A stretch of 61,901 bases of DNA, taken from a virus. Below, piece by piece: positions 7,291 through 14,550 of this stretch; the stretch's first letter is position 1, and every line of letters starts with the position of its first letter. The stretch is from IMG/VR virus record IMGVR_UViG_3300017960_000670, positions 1-61,901 of that record; one strand, 5' to 3'. A model generated the notes under the pieces. That model was not told the DNA's origin, ran no database searches, and was given only the letters and a program-made list of their open reading frames with translations. The position numbers were made by a program, and so were the translations under genes.

Positions 7291-8433
7291 TTAACCTTTC
7301 AAATCATACGTCACACAATGGCGGCAACCGTCTCTCATCGAGTTTAACACGCGCTGGCGAAATTTAATAACTGCTGGACTGAACCAAACGTCCTTGAGGA
7401 AGTCGTTGCACTCAAGAACGTTCACGCATTCAACATTTGGCTCGTCTTCAGAAAATGAACAGTGCCAATACTCGCCCTTGACGTTGATGTATGCCGAAAA
7501 CAGCGAAGATTCACAAGACTCCGACATCGACAATAGAACTTTCCTGCGCTCTTCACTCATCTCGCGCTCTTTCACAGCTTGTTCGAACTTCGGCGCTGAA
7601 CAAGAATCAAACCCGAACCGCAAATCATTTTCAAAACAGTAGTTGATCAAATCCGCATACTGTTCTGAAGTGAGCGAATGAAATTGTCCCTTGGCTCTGC
7701 CTTTTGGTTTGACCCCGAGAAACACGATAGCATTGAGCTTTTCAAGCCGTGAATCAGTTTTGCTATCGCGCAATACTTCATAAACGAAGTCAAGCGTCTC
7801 TTGGCTGGCCATTAGATGAATGTTGGTCTGCTTCACACCGCGATCTGAGAACATCTTCACAGTGTTGTAGCCGACATTCTTGTCTGTCTTGTAAACGCTG
7901 ACCGCCAAGCCGCCAACCAACGGCGCGATTTCATCAGCCAGTTTCGGCGTCAAGTCAATTCCTGAAAGCGTGAAGTTTGGAATCACACCACGCTTGCGGG
8001 ATTCTTTCAGCATTGGAATGAAATCTGGGTTTGTCTGGACGCCCGTAATCCCAAACGCAATTTGCGTAAGGGTCATCGGCATTTTGTCCATGAGCGTTTT
8101 GAACTGCCCCAGCGTCATATTAGTCGCTGGGACATCCTGATTGCTCTTGTAACAGAATTTGCATGCGTTTGGACATCCATTGACTGAAATTTCCAAGTCG
8201 AGAATTTCAGGCCCAATGGGGCTGAATTCTGGATCATCCTTCGGCGTCTTTCCCCAACGCGCAAAGAAGCCGGTCTTTTTGTCGAAGATGTAATGGTAGT
8301 CACACGGTGACATAATCGTTTTTGCCGTGTTGGTTTCAACGACTGTGTAAGGATCGCCCCCTCTGAACGACACGCCGCCAAGATTGAAGATTTCTTCCCC
8401 TTCGCCAATGAAATACGTTTTTCGCCGTTTCAT
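7291..8433 (-). CDS. radical SAM enzyme with C-terminal cysteine cluster
   Basis: A 380-residue radical SAM protein. The CPNACKFC motif at 87-94 supplies the three cysteines (87, 91, 94) that hold the SAM-binding 4Fe-4S cluster, preceded by an LEISVNG strand. Four or more C-terminal cysteines (CESS, WHCSF, GCRHC) suggest a second, SPASM-like cluster region, as in peptide-modifying members. It overlaps the preceding gene by ATGA. It is embedded in the shared-leader block, so modification of those proteins is possible, but nothing in the sequence shows the substrate. Confidence 0.88.
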   Translation of the reverse strand: MKRRKTYFIGEGEEIFNLGGVSFRGGDPYTVVETNTAKTIMSPCDYHYIFDKKTGFFARWGKTPKDDPEFSPIGPEILDLEISVNGCPNACKFCYKSNQDVPATNMTLGQFKTLMDKMPMTLTQIAFGITGVQTNPDFIPMLKESRKRGVIPNFTLSGIDLTPKLADEIAPLVGGLAVSVYKTDKNVGYNTVKMFSDRGVKQTNIHLMASQETLDFVYEVLRDSKTDSRLEKLNAIVFLGVKPKGRAKGQFHSLTSEQYADLINYCFENDLRFGFDSCSAPKFEQAVKEREMSEERRKVLLSMSESCESSLFSAYINVKGEYWHCSFSEDEPNVECVNVLECNDFLKDVWFSPAVIKFRQRVLNSMRDGCRHCVTYDLKG

Positions 8434-8747
8434 CGTTTCTTCCTTTTCTTTTTGGCTTTCTTCTTTTGTTCGGCTTTACACCACGGTTTTAGTCCACCTG
8501 CTCTGTCAACAATTTGATTTTGTGCTATACTGTAAAATCTTTCAATCTCGTATTCGACGTCTTTTAACCGCTGGCCAAACTTCTCAAGTTCAATGATCGA
8601 AACCACTTGGTCAGCGTCAAACTCTGATTTGTCCCGAAGTATTTCGTTCAACTTTTTGTACAAACGGCAACGCACGCGCCCAACATTTCTTCGCGCAACC
8701 TCAAAACATTTTCGGTCACCTTCCGTCAGTTTCACTCTGGGCAGCAT
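8430..8747 (-). CDS. hypothetical basic protein
   Basis: A 105-residue helical protein with a very basic tail (KKKAKKKRKKR), suggesting nucleic-acid contact. I use the ATG at 8747, which has AAGGGG six bases upstream and leaves a ten-base gap from the preceding stop. An ATG ten codons earlier overlaps that gene and has no ribosome binding site. Its stop overlaps the radical SAM start. Confidence 0.75.
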   Translation of the reverse strand: MLPRVKLTEGDRKCFEVARRNVGRVRCRLYKKLNEILRDKSEFDADQVVSIIELEKFGQRLKDVEYEIERFYSIAQNQIVDRAGGLKPWCKAEQKKKAKKKRKKR

Positions 8748-8757
8748 CGCTTTCCCC

Positions 8758-9138
8758 TTAACTACTGCATTCACCATAGTGCAAAGTCACATGATGTTTC
8801 CGGACATCAAGCGGCACGTTCAAACTGTTTTGACAAATCCTTGCAAACCTTTTTATCAACTGCTGAACTGTCTCCCCGTCGCACAATTCTTCATGACAAC
8901 TCAAGCCAGCATAATACGGTTGGTTGTCGTATCCAAAAAAGTCCAAGTGTACGCCTTCGTGCGTTCCGTAGCTCATATAGAAATCATCGTCCTCGAAAAC
9001 GATCCCATTGTTCGGACTGTATTCACAACCAACGCCTTCTGCATTGAGAAGTTTTGTAATCAGCTCTTGGCTGTCGGTTCCAACAATCAGAAAACTACTT
9101 GACGAACTGTTGCTCACAAAACCAATACGCACCTTCAT
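8758..9138 (-). CDS. shared-leader family protein 10 (VSNSSSSSF)
   Basis: A 126-residue protein beginning MKVRIGFVSNSSSSSF and the first gene of its transcription unit, directly under a class A promoter. The C-terminal half (YYAGLSCHEELC to HYGECSS) matches the member at 3841, so it may represent the ancestral body of the family. Clustered acidic residues (FEDDDFY) follow the leader. Function unknown. Confidence 0.9.
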   Translation of the reverse strand: MKVRIGFVSNSSSSSFLIVGTDSQELITKLLNAEGVGCEYSPNNGIVFEDDDFYMSYGTHEGVHLDFFGYDNQPYYAGLSCHEELCDGETVQQLIKRFARICQNSLNVPLDVRKHHVTLHYGECSS

Positions 9139-9153
9139 CCTTAGTCTCCCTGT

Positions 9154-9212
9154 AAAATCCTGATTTATTATACAACCGAAAAATCAAGATTTTGCGTTGA
9201 ACTCAGGATTTT
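9154..9212. repeat. 10-bp inverted repeat flanking a promoter
   Basis: AAAATCCTGA at 9154-9163 and its exact complement TCAGGATTTT at 9203-9212 bracket the class A promoter at 9166-9196. On the minus strand the second arm ends in TTTT, so it could also form the end of a long-loop terminator for the upstream gene. An operator or attenuator role is inferred from placement only. Confidence 0.45.
9166..9196 (-). promoter_or_regulatory. class A promoter
   Basis: The minus strand reads CGCAAAA, a spacer of 17, then GTTGTATAATA. The TATAAT lies 29 bases above the start of shared-leader protein 10. It is one of eight sites with the same -10 extension and a GCAAA-like upstream box instead of TTGACA. 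It should drive the whole block down to 184. Confidence 0.75.
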
Positions 9213-9217
9213 CCAAA

Positions 9218-9586
9218 TTATTTGTAGAAAGCGGCTGAAAACGAGCAAACGCAGGCTTGCAACATCCCCTGAAGTTCGCCGTCTTCAAAGGGAGGCTGTG
9301 GGGTTTCGCAAATGCATTCGAACTTTACTTCAGTGAAGAATTTGATGAAATGCAAGTCTTCCTTTTCAAAAAGACGCCATTCAAGCTTTGAAATTACGGG
9401 ACACAAAAACGTCTCTTGCTTTTCGGCTTCTTCTTCGATCATAAACAATACCCAACACGAACAAAATCCATTCAGAAACACCTTGAAATCTTTTTCAAAG
9501 GTTTCGTTCACATCATTGACTGAGATGTAAGCGGGAACTTGAAAGTCCATCCCAAGGCTTGCATTGAGTTCAAACACTTGAGTCAC
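9218..9586 (-). CDS. hypothetical protein
   Basis: A 122-residue acidic protein with seven cysteines (CSC, CIC, CVC pairs among them) and no recognised family. I use a GTG start with GGAGC about 11 bases upstream, which overlaps the preceding gene by 17 bases; the alternative is ATG at 9550. Paired cysteines may bind a metal. Confidence 0.65.
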   Translation of the reverse strand: MTQVFELNASLGMDFQVPAYISVNDVNETFEKDFKVFLNGFCSCWVLFMIEEEAEKQETFLCPVISKLEWRLFEKEDLHFIKFFTEVKFECICETPQPPFEDGELQGMLQACVCSFSAAFYK

Positions 9587-9794
9587 TGAGAAAGTGCTCC
9601 AAGTAAAAAGGACATTCTTCTGGCGGATTGGCTGTTATGGGCAGAAAAGGAATGAACATCGGATTTGAACGGTATGATTCAAGCTGCTTGTAGACGCAAA
9701 AAACCCATCCATTGTTCCAGTGAGGTTCATCAGCATGCTCAGTCCAACTGGAATGTTCTTTATGGCATTGTCGGCAAATCTTTTTGCTCAGCAT
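9570..9794 (-). CDS. small Cys-rich protein with CPFYLEH motif
   Basis: A 74-residue protein with CRQCHKEH near the start and CPFYLEHFL near the end. The protein at 10320 has the same plan (CKRCDKQ then CPFSLEHLV), so the two are paralogues and probably bind zinc or iron through the shared cysteines. Function unknown. The ribosome binding site is weak. Confidence 0.72.
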   Translation of the reverse strand: MLSKKICRQCHKEHSSWTEHADEPHWNNGWVFCVYKQLESYRSNPMFIPFLPITANPPEECPFYLEHFLSDSSV

Positions 9795-9868
9795 AAAACA
9801 TCTTTTTCAGTTCTCTATCCATCATTTTGTTTTTGCACCATGAAGTCGCCAAGCAAGTTTTACAAGTC

Positions 9869-9887
9869 AGTTCCCAAAATGAGAACT
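9869..9887 (-). other. hairpin after lipoprotein gene
   Basis: AGTTCTC/GGGAACT with a five-base loop, 12 bases past the lipoprotein stop. No T-run follows, so this is at best a weak attenuator or a processing site. The rest of 9795-9898 shows no gene. Confidence 0.3.
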
Positions 9888-9898
9888 TCCCATAACAA

Positions 9899-10261
9899 TT
9901 ACCTACTGTCTTTCTCCTTTTCATCATCTTTCTCCGACGGTCTTCTGTTCATATAATCATCCAGATTGACCGCATGCGGCAACACCCTTCTATAAGAGCG
10001 CAACATCTTACTTGTCGCTTCGCCAGATTTCGTTGCTGCCTCTTTGTATTTGGATGCCGCCTGTTGCCATTGCCCCTTCCCGAATAATTCATCTGCTTCT
10101 TTCATTCTTTCATCTGCCTCTTTTTGCAGGGGTGGCGCTTCGCCGCAAGCTGTTTGAAGATCAATTCGGGTCAAAGAAGCTTCGCGCTTTATATCTCCGG
10201 GAACAAAATAAGAACAACCCGAAAAAAGCAGAAGCAATAACACCATGATCATCTGTCTCAT
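9899..10261 (-). CDS. small lipoprotein
   Basis: A 120-residue protein with a signal peptide (MRQMIMVLLLLLF) ending in a lipobox-like FSGC, so Cys 16 is the likely lipid anchor. The mature part is charged and helical with a very acidic/basic tail (EKDDEKEKDSR). The AGGAGG ribosome binding site and class A promoter sit directly upstream. In phages such proteins act as outer spanins or superinfection-exclusion lipoproteins; no partner inner spanin is visible next to it, so the role is open. Confidence 0.8.
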   Translation of the reverse strand: MRQMIMVLLLLLFSGCSYFVPGDIKREASLTRIDLQTACGEAPPLQKEADERMKEADELFGKGQWQQAASKYKEAATKSGEATSKMLRSYRRVLPHAVNLDDYMNRRPSEKDDEKEKDSR

Positions 10262-10289
10262 CTGTTCCTCCTAAATTCATTCTATGTTA

Positions 10290-10319
10290 TATTATACAAC
10301 TCGTTTGAAAACATTTGCG
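10290..10319 (-). promoter_or_regulatory. class A promoter
   Basis: CGCAAA, 17 bases, then GTTGTATAATA on the minus strand, with the -10 box 29 bases above the lipoprotein start. This is the copy that best fits the consensus. It sits between the stop of the 65-residue zinc protein and the lipoprotein gene. Confidence 0.75.
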
Positions 10320-10517
10320 TTATTTCTGTCCATGAACAAGATGTTCCAGCGAAAAAGGGCAATCGTTTGGCGGTGGCGCTCCAAACGCTCCTTTGGTACA
10401 ATCTTGCTTATCGCAACGCTTGCAAATCTTGAGACGCATCGCAAACACGTCCGTAGCGCTCATTTTAGGCCCATTTTGATCAACTTTCGGGCCAGATGTA
10501 GGCTTTGAATTGGACAT
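10320..10517 (-). CDS. small Cys-rich protein with CPFSLEH motif
   Basis: A 65-residue protein with CKRCDKQDC then CPFSLEHLV, the same plan as the protein at 9570. The start is uncertain: the ATG used overlaps the preceding gene by 38 bases with a weak GGA site, while the ATG at 10463 removes the overlap and matches the shorter N-terminus of the paralogue. Probably metal-binding; function unknown. Confidence 0.65.
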   Translation of the reverse strand: MSNSKPTSGPKVDQNGPKMSATDVFAMRLKICKRCDKQDCTKGAFGAPPPNDCPFSLEHLVHGQK

Positions 10518-10677
10518 CGCAATCCATGCAAATAAAAGTGCCTATTTCGTATTCACCAGCTGTTCTATGACGAGTCGTATGCGAGCGCAATTTTATCAAA
10601 TCATGTCCACGATGTTTCTTGGCTTCTTCGTTCCGCTCGTCATGCGCTGTCCTTTTGTTCTGATTTAGAATTATCAT
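10480..10677 (-). CDS. small zinc-binding protein
   Basis: A 65-residue protein, His- and Arg-rich in its first half (RSHTTRHR), with a CMDC knuckle near residue 50. The pattern suggests a small zinc ribbon or finger. It overlaps both neighbours by 38 bases, which is unusual, but both frames look coding and both have plausible ribosome binding sites. Confidence 0.62.
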   Translation of the reverse strand: MIILNQNKRTAHDERNEEAKKHRGHDLIKLRSHTTRHRTAGEYEIGTFICMDCDVQFKAYIWPES

Positions 10678-11071
10678 CTTTTGCCTTGATCGCTTCCTTG
10701 GGAATCATTTCAAATACTTTCTTGAACATCGTCGCAACAGCAATACTATGAACAGTTCCATCAGGGTAAATCAATCGTAAACTCTTTAATCGCTCATGAT
10801 GCTTTGGAGCATCGTACGCATTAACGTTTGCAACGATTGCGTATTGCTTCATATCAAACTTGGTATTCTCCCACAACCATCGCCATTGTCGTTTCGCGTC
10901 TTGTTCCGGGCACCTTGCGTCTGAATCGTATTCCGATATCATACTCTGCCACGCAAGAAAAGCATCCCGCAATTCTTTGTTCTTTTCATCCATAAGCACG
11001 ACAACGTTTTGCAACACCGTTTGTTCTTGTTTCTTGAAAGCTGAAATCAGATCAATATATCGCATATCCAT
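10640..11071 (-). CDS. hypothetical protein
   Basis: A 143-residue helical protein starting MDMRYIDLISAF after a strong GAAGGAAGAG ribosome binding site. The first 90 residues are rich in Glu, Gln and Trp; the last 50 look like a strand-helix unit with a charged tail. No family recognised. Confidence 0.78.
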   Translation of the reverse strand: MDMRYIDLISAFKKQEQTVLQNVVVLMDEKNKELRDAFLAWQSMISEYDSDARCPEQDAKRQWRWLWENTKFDMKQYAIVANVNAYDAPKHHERLKSLRLIYPDGTVHSIAVATMFKKVFEMIPKEAIKAKDDNSKSEQKDSA

Positions 11072-11073
11072 AA

Positions 11074-11340
11074 TTACTCTTCCTTCTCTAATAGCTTTGT
11101 AATTTCATTGGCGTTTTCCAAAAGCGTTTTCCACTCTTCAGCGCCAATGCCTGCTTGTTTTCTCATTCTCCATTCTTCATAATTCTTATCGAAATACAAA
11201 CGGCGATATTCTAACGTTGGCTTCTTTGAATTGTCCCATTTTACAACGCGCAAATCAATACGGTTGTTATCGCCAATCTGCTTTGAAAAAATGACTTTGA
11301 GAACGGTATGTTTGAAATCTTCTGGTTTAGCTTTAGCCAT
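11074..11340 (-). CDS. PC4-like ssDNA-binding protein (tentative)
   Basis: An 88-residue protein. The segment from IDLRVVKW through YRRLYFD and QAGIGAEEWKTLLE resembles the PC4/YdbC fold, in which a curved sheet and a helix bind ssDNA as a dimer. That family has a similar end (PGKKGISL, then EQW and a helix). I start at the second of two adjacent ATGs, which has AGGAG at good spacing. The assignment is by pattern only. Confidence 0.6.
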   Translation of the reverse strand: MAKAKPEDFKHTVLKVIFSKQIGDNNRIDLRVVKWDNSKKPTLEYRRLYFDKNYEEWRMRKQAGIGAEEWKTLLENANEITKLLEKEE

Positions 11341-11360
11341 CATATTCTCCTCTGATGAGG

Positions 11361-11852
11361 TCAACTTTCTTTTTTTCCAATACTGATTTTTCTTTTTTCA
11401 GCAGCTGCTTTCTCCTTCCTTGCTTTCAATTCTGCCCTGCGCTTAGGCGTTCTTTTCAACGCACCCTTCATCCATTCCTTTTGTTTTTTACGCGTCTTTT
11501 TCTTGTTAATCTCTTTTTGCGCAGCCATTGCTTCAGGGACCGCACTTCCTTGAGCTTTTATATCACTGTATGTATCCTTGAAAGTTTTTCCTGCCGTGTT
11601 ATTTGCCATTGATATTTTTTCGACACCGTAGTTTGTCTTCAAGTCTTGTTTCATAACTGCTTCTTTTTTTGCATTGTCGTGTGCTCTTTTGAAATCAAGC
11701 GTTGGCCCTTCTTTAACCGAGAAAGAACTCATGATCCGATTTGTATGATGACTCTTACATCTGGAACACAGCACCACCAGCTTTTTCCCGTTACGGGATA
11801 AAAACTCAGTCACGTTTCCACAGTCTTCACACTTGTATTCATACAGTGGCAT
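11361..11852 (-). CDS. FmdB-type zinc-ribbon protein with basic tail
   Basis: A 163-residue protein that opens MPLYEYKCEDCG and has LCSRCKS about 20 residues on. This is the zinc ribbon of the FmdB regulatory family, whose members are usually 70-110 residues. The remainder is a long Lys/Arg-rich helical tail (KKKTRKKQK, KARKEKAAAEKRK) likely to bind nucleic acid. The start is set by the MPxYEYxC signature and a GGGGGAA ribosome binding site. Confidence 0.82.
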   Translation of the reverse strand: MPLYEYKCEDCGNVTEFLSRNGKKLVVLCSRCKSHHTNRIMSSFSVKEGPTLDFKRAHDNAKKEAVMKQDLKTNYGVEKISMANNTAGKTFKDTYSDIKAQGSAVPEAMAAQKEINKKKTRKKQKEWMKGALKRTPKRRAELKARKEKAAAEKRKISIGKKES

Positions 11853-11879
11853 TGTTCCCCCGATCAATATTTCCGCGCC

Positions 11880-13082
11880 TTATTCTAAAAGCGCGTTGGC
11901 AATGTAAATAATCTCTTTCGCAATATACTCATCGCATTCAGATGCGTTCTTTTTCTCGTCTTGTATTTCCTCTACCATTTCTTCCGGCGGCATATAACCG
12001 GAATCTGGCTGAAAACTTTCTCCCAACACTAACAATGCAAAATCAGCTTGCGCCTGACGACGCCGAATCTCTTTCACAAAAGCAACAATCATTCTTGCAC
12101 AAGCTTTTCGTTCCGCAGAGGTTTTTGCCGAAGAAAGTTTTTTGCGCCCTTCTGTATGCAAAAACCGCTCCAATTCAGTAGTAACAGAAAAGTTCTTTTT
12201 CTTAACCAAAAAAGCAACAATAAGCCAAGTCATATAATTGAAGAAGTCTCGCAACCTATCGTTCGAGTATGACTGTCCTTTGTACGCTCCTTCGGTTTGT
12301 TTGAGTCCTTTAACTTCCGGAGATTTAAGTATATACCTAAAAACTTTTTGCGTTGTATCGTGTACCTTTCCGACATATTTCCACCACGAAGACAACATAG
12401 CCTGCATAACACCGCTCTTATCGTCGTTCCTCTTGATGAGGTTATCTATCTCGTTTTTCAATTTCTTGATATCACCAACCCTGACAACTTCCTTGGGTTC
12501 TTCAGAAGGCGTAATTTCTGTCAAAGTGTGACCTTCGTCCAACTCTGGCATCGTCCGTTCTTCTTTCCTTTTGTTGAGCGCTTTCTCCGCGTTGCTGATC
12601 ATATCGTTTCTTGCAGAAAGCACGAACAAAGGCATTATGTCAGAAACCTCAACGTTGTAAAGTTTTTTCTTCCTTCTGAGCAAGTTTTTCAAAAACTCCT
12701 CGTGACCATCTTTCCAAAACCACGTAATAAAAGTCTGGAACAAGTCCCATGCTTCGTCTGGAGCTAATCTAACTTTTCTTCCCTTGATACCCTTGCTTAC
12801 CCTTTCAACCGTTTTTTCCGCTTCCCTAATTGCTATCTTGTCAAATCGCTTTTGTGAAACAGCTTCTTGGATTTCATCTCTTCGGCCCTGAATCTTTTTC
12901 AATTCTTTCTTAGCCTTTTTTGCAGCTCTTTCGTCATCCGCGTTTACTACTTTCAAAAGTTCGTCCGTTTGTTTTTCCATCGCGAGATAGACTTGCTTCA
13001 AAACCGTAAGCAAAACGATTTCTGTTGCGCCATTTCCACTGACGCCAAGCAATTTACGGAAAGCGAGTATCAGCCGAATCAT
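11880..13082 (-). CDS. large hypothetical helical protein
   Basis: A 400-residue, mostly helical protein with charged linkers and no recognised domain. It ends with IAKEIIYIANALLE, a form of the (A/T)xE(L/I)xxIAxxL helix that recurs in proteins at 28276, 28994, 54492 and 57687. It is the first gene after the class B motif at 13127 and has an AGGAGG site. A virion protein would fit, but there is no direct evidence. Confidence 0.85.
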   Translation of the reverse strand: MIRLILAFRKLLGVSGNGATEIVLLTVLKQVYLAMEKQTDELLKVVNADDERAAKKAKKELKKIQGRRDEIQEAVSQKRFDKIAIREAEKTVERVSKGIKGRKVRLAPDEAWDLFQTFITWFWKDGHEEFLKNLLRRKKKLYNVEVSDIMPLFVLSARNDMISNAEKALNKRKEERTMPELDEGHTLTEITPSEEPKEVVRVGDIKKLKNEIDNLIKRNDDKSGVMQAMLSSWWKYVGKVHDTTQKVFRYILKSPEVKGLKQTEGAYKGQSYSNDRLRDFFNYMTWLIVAFLVKKKNFSVTTELERFLHTEGRKKLSSAKTSAERKACARMIVAFVKEIRRRQAQADFALLVLGESFQPDSGYMPPEEMVEEIQDEKKNASECDEYIAKEIIYIANALLE

Positions 13083-13126
13083 TTTCTAACCTCCTAATTT
13101 CAATATGATATGTCTCTACTAACCGT

Positions 13127-13145
13127 AAAATATCAAAAAATTATT
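13127..13145 (-). promoter_or_regulatory. class B promoter-like motif
   Basis: The minus strand reads AATAATTTTTTGATATTTT and overlaps the stop codon of the glycosyltransferase above. It lies 45 bases above the start at 13082, with a clear untranslated leader and AGGAGG between. It separates the glycan cluster from the next block. Confidence 0.5.
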
Positions 13146-14550
13146 CGCCAAGAATGGTTTCTTCCCATTTGTGTATAACTTGCTTGATATCAAACTTTTG
13201 CTCAATTGATTTTTTTGCTGCGCTAACAACGCTTGTGCATATATCAGGAGCGTCAAGGAGATTTGTAATTGCTTGGTACCACTCGTTTTCTGTATTTGCA
13301 AGAAATCCATTTGTCCCATGGACGATGTCTTCCTTGTAGGGACTAACATTACTTGCAATTGTTGGAACGCCTGCCCCTGTGTACTCCAACCACTTGATGT
13401 TTGATTTTGAACTATTGAAAACAGATTCTTGCAATGGAGCAAGTCCGCAATTTGCTCTAAGTTGCTTTGTAGTAAGAACATATGTTTCAACATGCTTGAA
13501 CTTTTCAAACTCAATTCGCTTTTTATACCACGGGCGTCTTGGGTCTCCTACATATTGCTCTAAAGTTTTTGGCATTGAACCAATAATGACCAACCGGACG
13601 TCGCCCCTTTCCCTCATTACCCTGTCGACAGCATCAGCGCATTGTAACCAATCTTGATTGTGTGTCGCGCTGCCCATCCACAAGATGCGCTTGTAGTTGT
13701 CTGGTTGACCAAGATATTTTGCAGGATAACCGTCGTCAAAATCAATTGCGTTTGGAACCACTATTGTCTTGTCGGGACACTTCAGTTGTTCTTTCAAAAT
13801 CTCCGTTGTCGTTGTTACAACATCACAGACGCTCATGATAGCGCGAGCCGCTTCATACTGATCTTTCTTGATTACATAGGCGGCAGGATTATCAAGCGGA
13901 ACATCAAAAATGTTATCGTCAATGTCATAAACGATTCGCTTGTTTTGCCGCTTCAATCTTATGATGGTATAGTATTCTGACCATCGGCAAAGCCGCTGAA
14001 CTACAATCACATCATACTCAAGAAGATAATCATAAATGACCTCAATTTCTGCCATGTCAATATAATATTCCTCTGTGGTCATATATCTCGCTGGAACAAC
14101 CATTCTCCAGTAGCCACAACCTGATTGGTCTTTGATGAAGATAAGCTTCTTTTTCCCTTTACTTTCACCATCAACCATTTTCCTTATATGCCGTGCTGCC
14201 TCGTAATGTAAATCTAACGCTGTTGGAACTGTTGACAATGTGTTGTGAAGATTTTTCTGAACGACTTGTTCTTTGTGTATGCGTTGCGCTACTTCTTTCA
14301 CCATTTTGAAATCTTCACTGTGCAAGATTTCATCTTCGTTATTCCAACGGATGCAGACCAAATCATCGCGCAGCTTATAACGTTCTTGAATTTCCGCATT
14401 GGTCAACAGCTTAATAACAGCGTAAGGCAAAATCTGTTTCTTGAACTCAGGCGGCATTGGAGCAATGCTATGATTGATCTTGTCCTTGTTCCGTTGTTTT
14501 TTTCGTTTCGCTTTTTCTTTGCGTTTCTTTTCTCTGGATTTGTTGCTCAT
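13141..14550 (-). CDS. glycosyltransferase, GT4-like (GT-B fold)
   Basis: A 469-residue protein with a basic N-terminal tail (KSREKKRKEKAKRKKQ). A GT-B body follows: IVVPNAID marks the start of the second Rossmann domain, then ILWMGS and the acceptor/donor region NIKWLEYTGAGVPTIASN, where the EY..AG.P element contacts the nucleotide sugar in GT4 enzymes. It should transfer a sugar from an NDP donor in the cytoplasm. It is the last gene of the glycan cluster and overlaps the GT9-like gene by ATGA. Confidence 0.88.
   Translation of the reverse strand: MSNKSREKKRKEKAKRKKQRNKDKINHSIAPMPPEFKKQILPYAVIKLLTNAEIQERYKLRDDLVCIRWNNEDEILHSEDFKMVKEVAQRIHKEQVVQKNLHNTLSTVPTALDLHYEAARHIRKMVDGESKGKKKLIFIKDQSGCGYWRMVVPARYMTTEEYYIDMAEIEVIYDYLLEYDVIVVQRLCRWSEYYTIIRLKRQNKRIVYDIDDNIFDVPLDNPAAYVIKKDQYEAARAIMSVCDVVTTTTEILKEQLKCPDKTIVVPNAIDFDDGYPAKYLGQPDNYKRILWMGSATHNQDWLQCADAVDRVMRERGDVRLVIIGSMPKTLEQYVGDPRRPWYKKRIEFEKFKHVETYVLTTKQLRANCGLAPLQESVFNSSKSNIKWLEYTGAGVPTIASNVSPYKEDIVHGTNGFLANTENEWYQAITNLLDAPDICTSVVSAAKKSIEQKFDIKQVIHKWEETILGE

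Noticed and set aside
6480-7367. Plus-strand frame of 295 codons
   Set aside because: It overlaps three coherent minus-strand genes with their own ribosome binding sites, so it is not coding.
184-9138. CRISPR array reading of the repeated leader sequences
   Set aside because: The ten repeats encode protein N-termini in frame, are unequally spaced by whole genes and differ at many synonymous positions.
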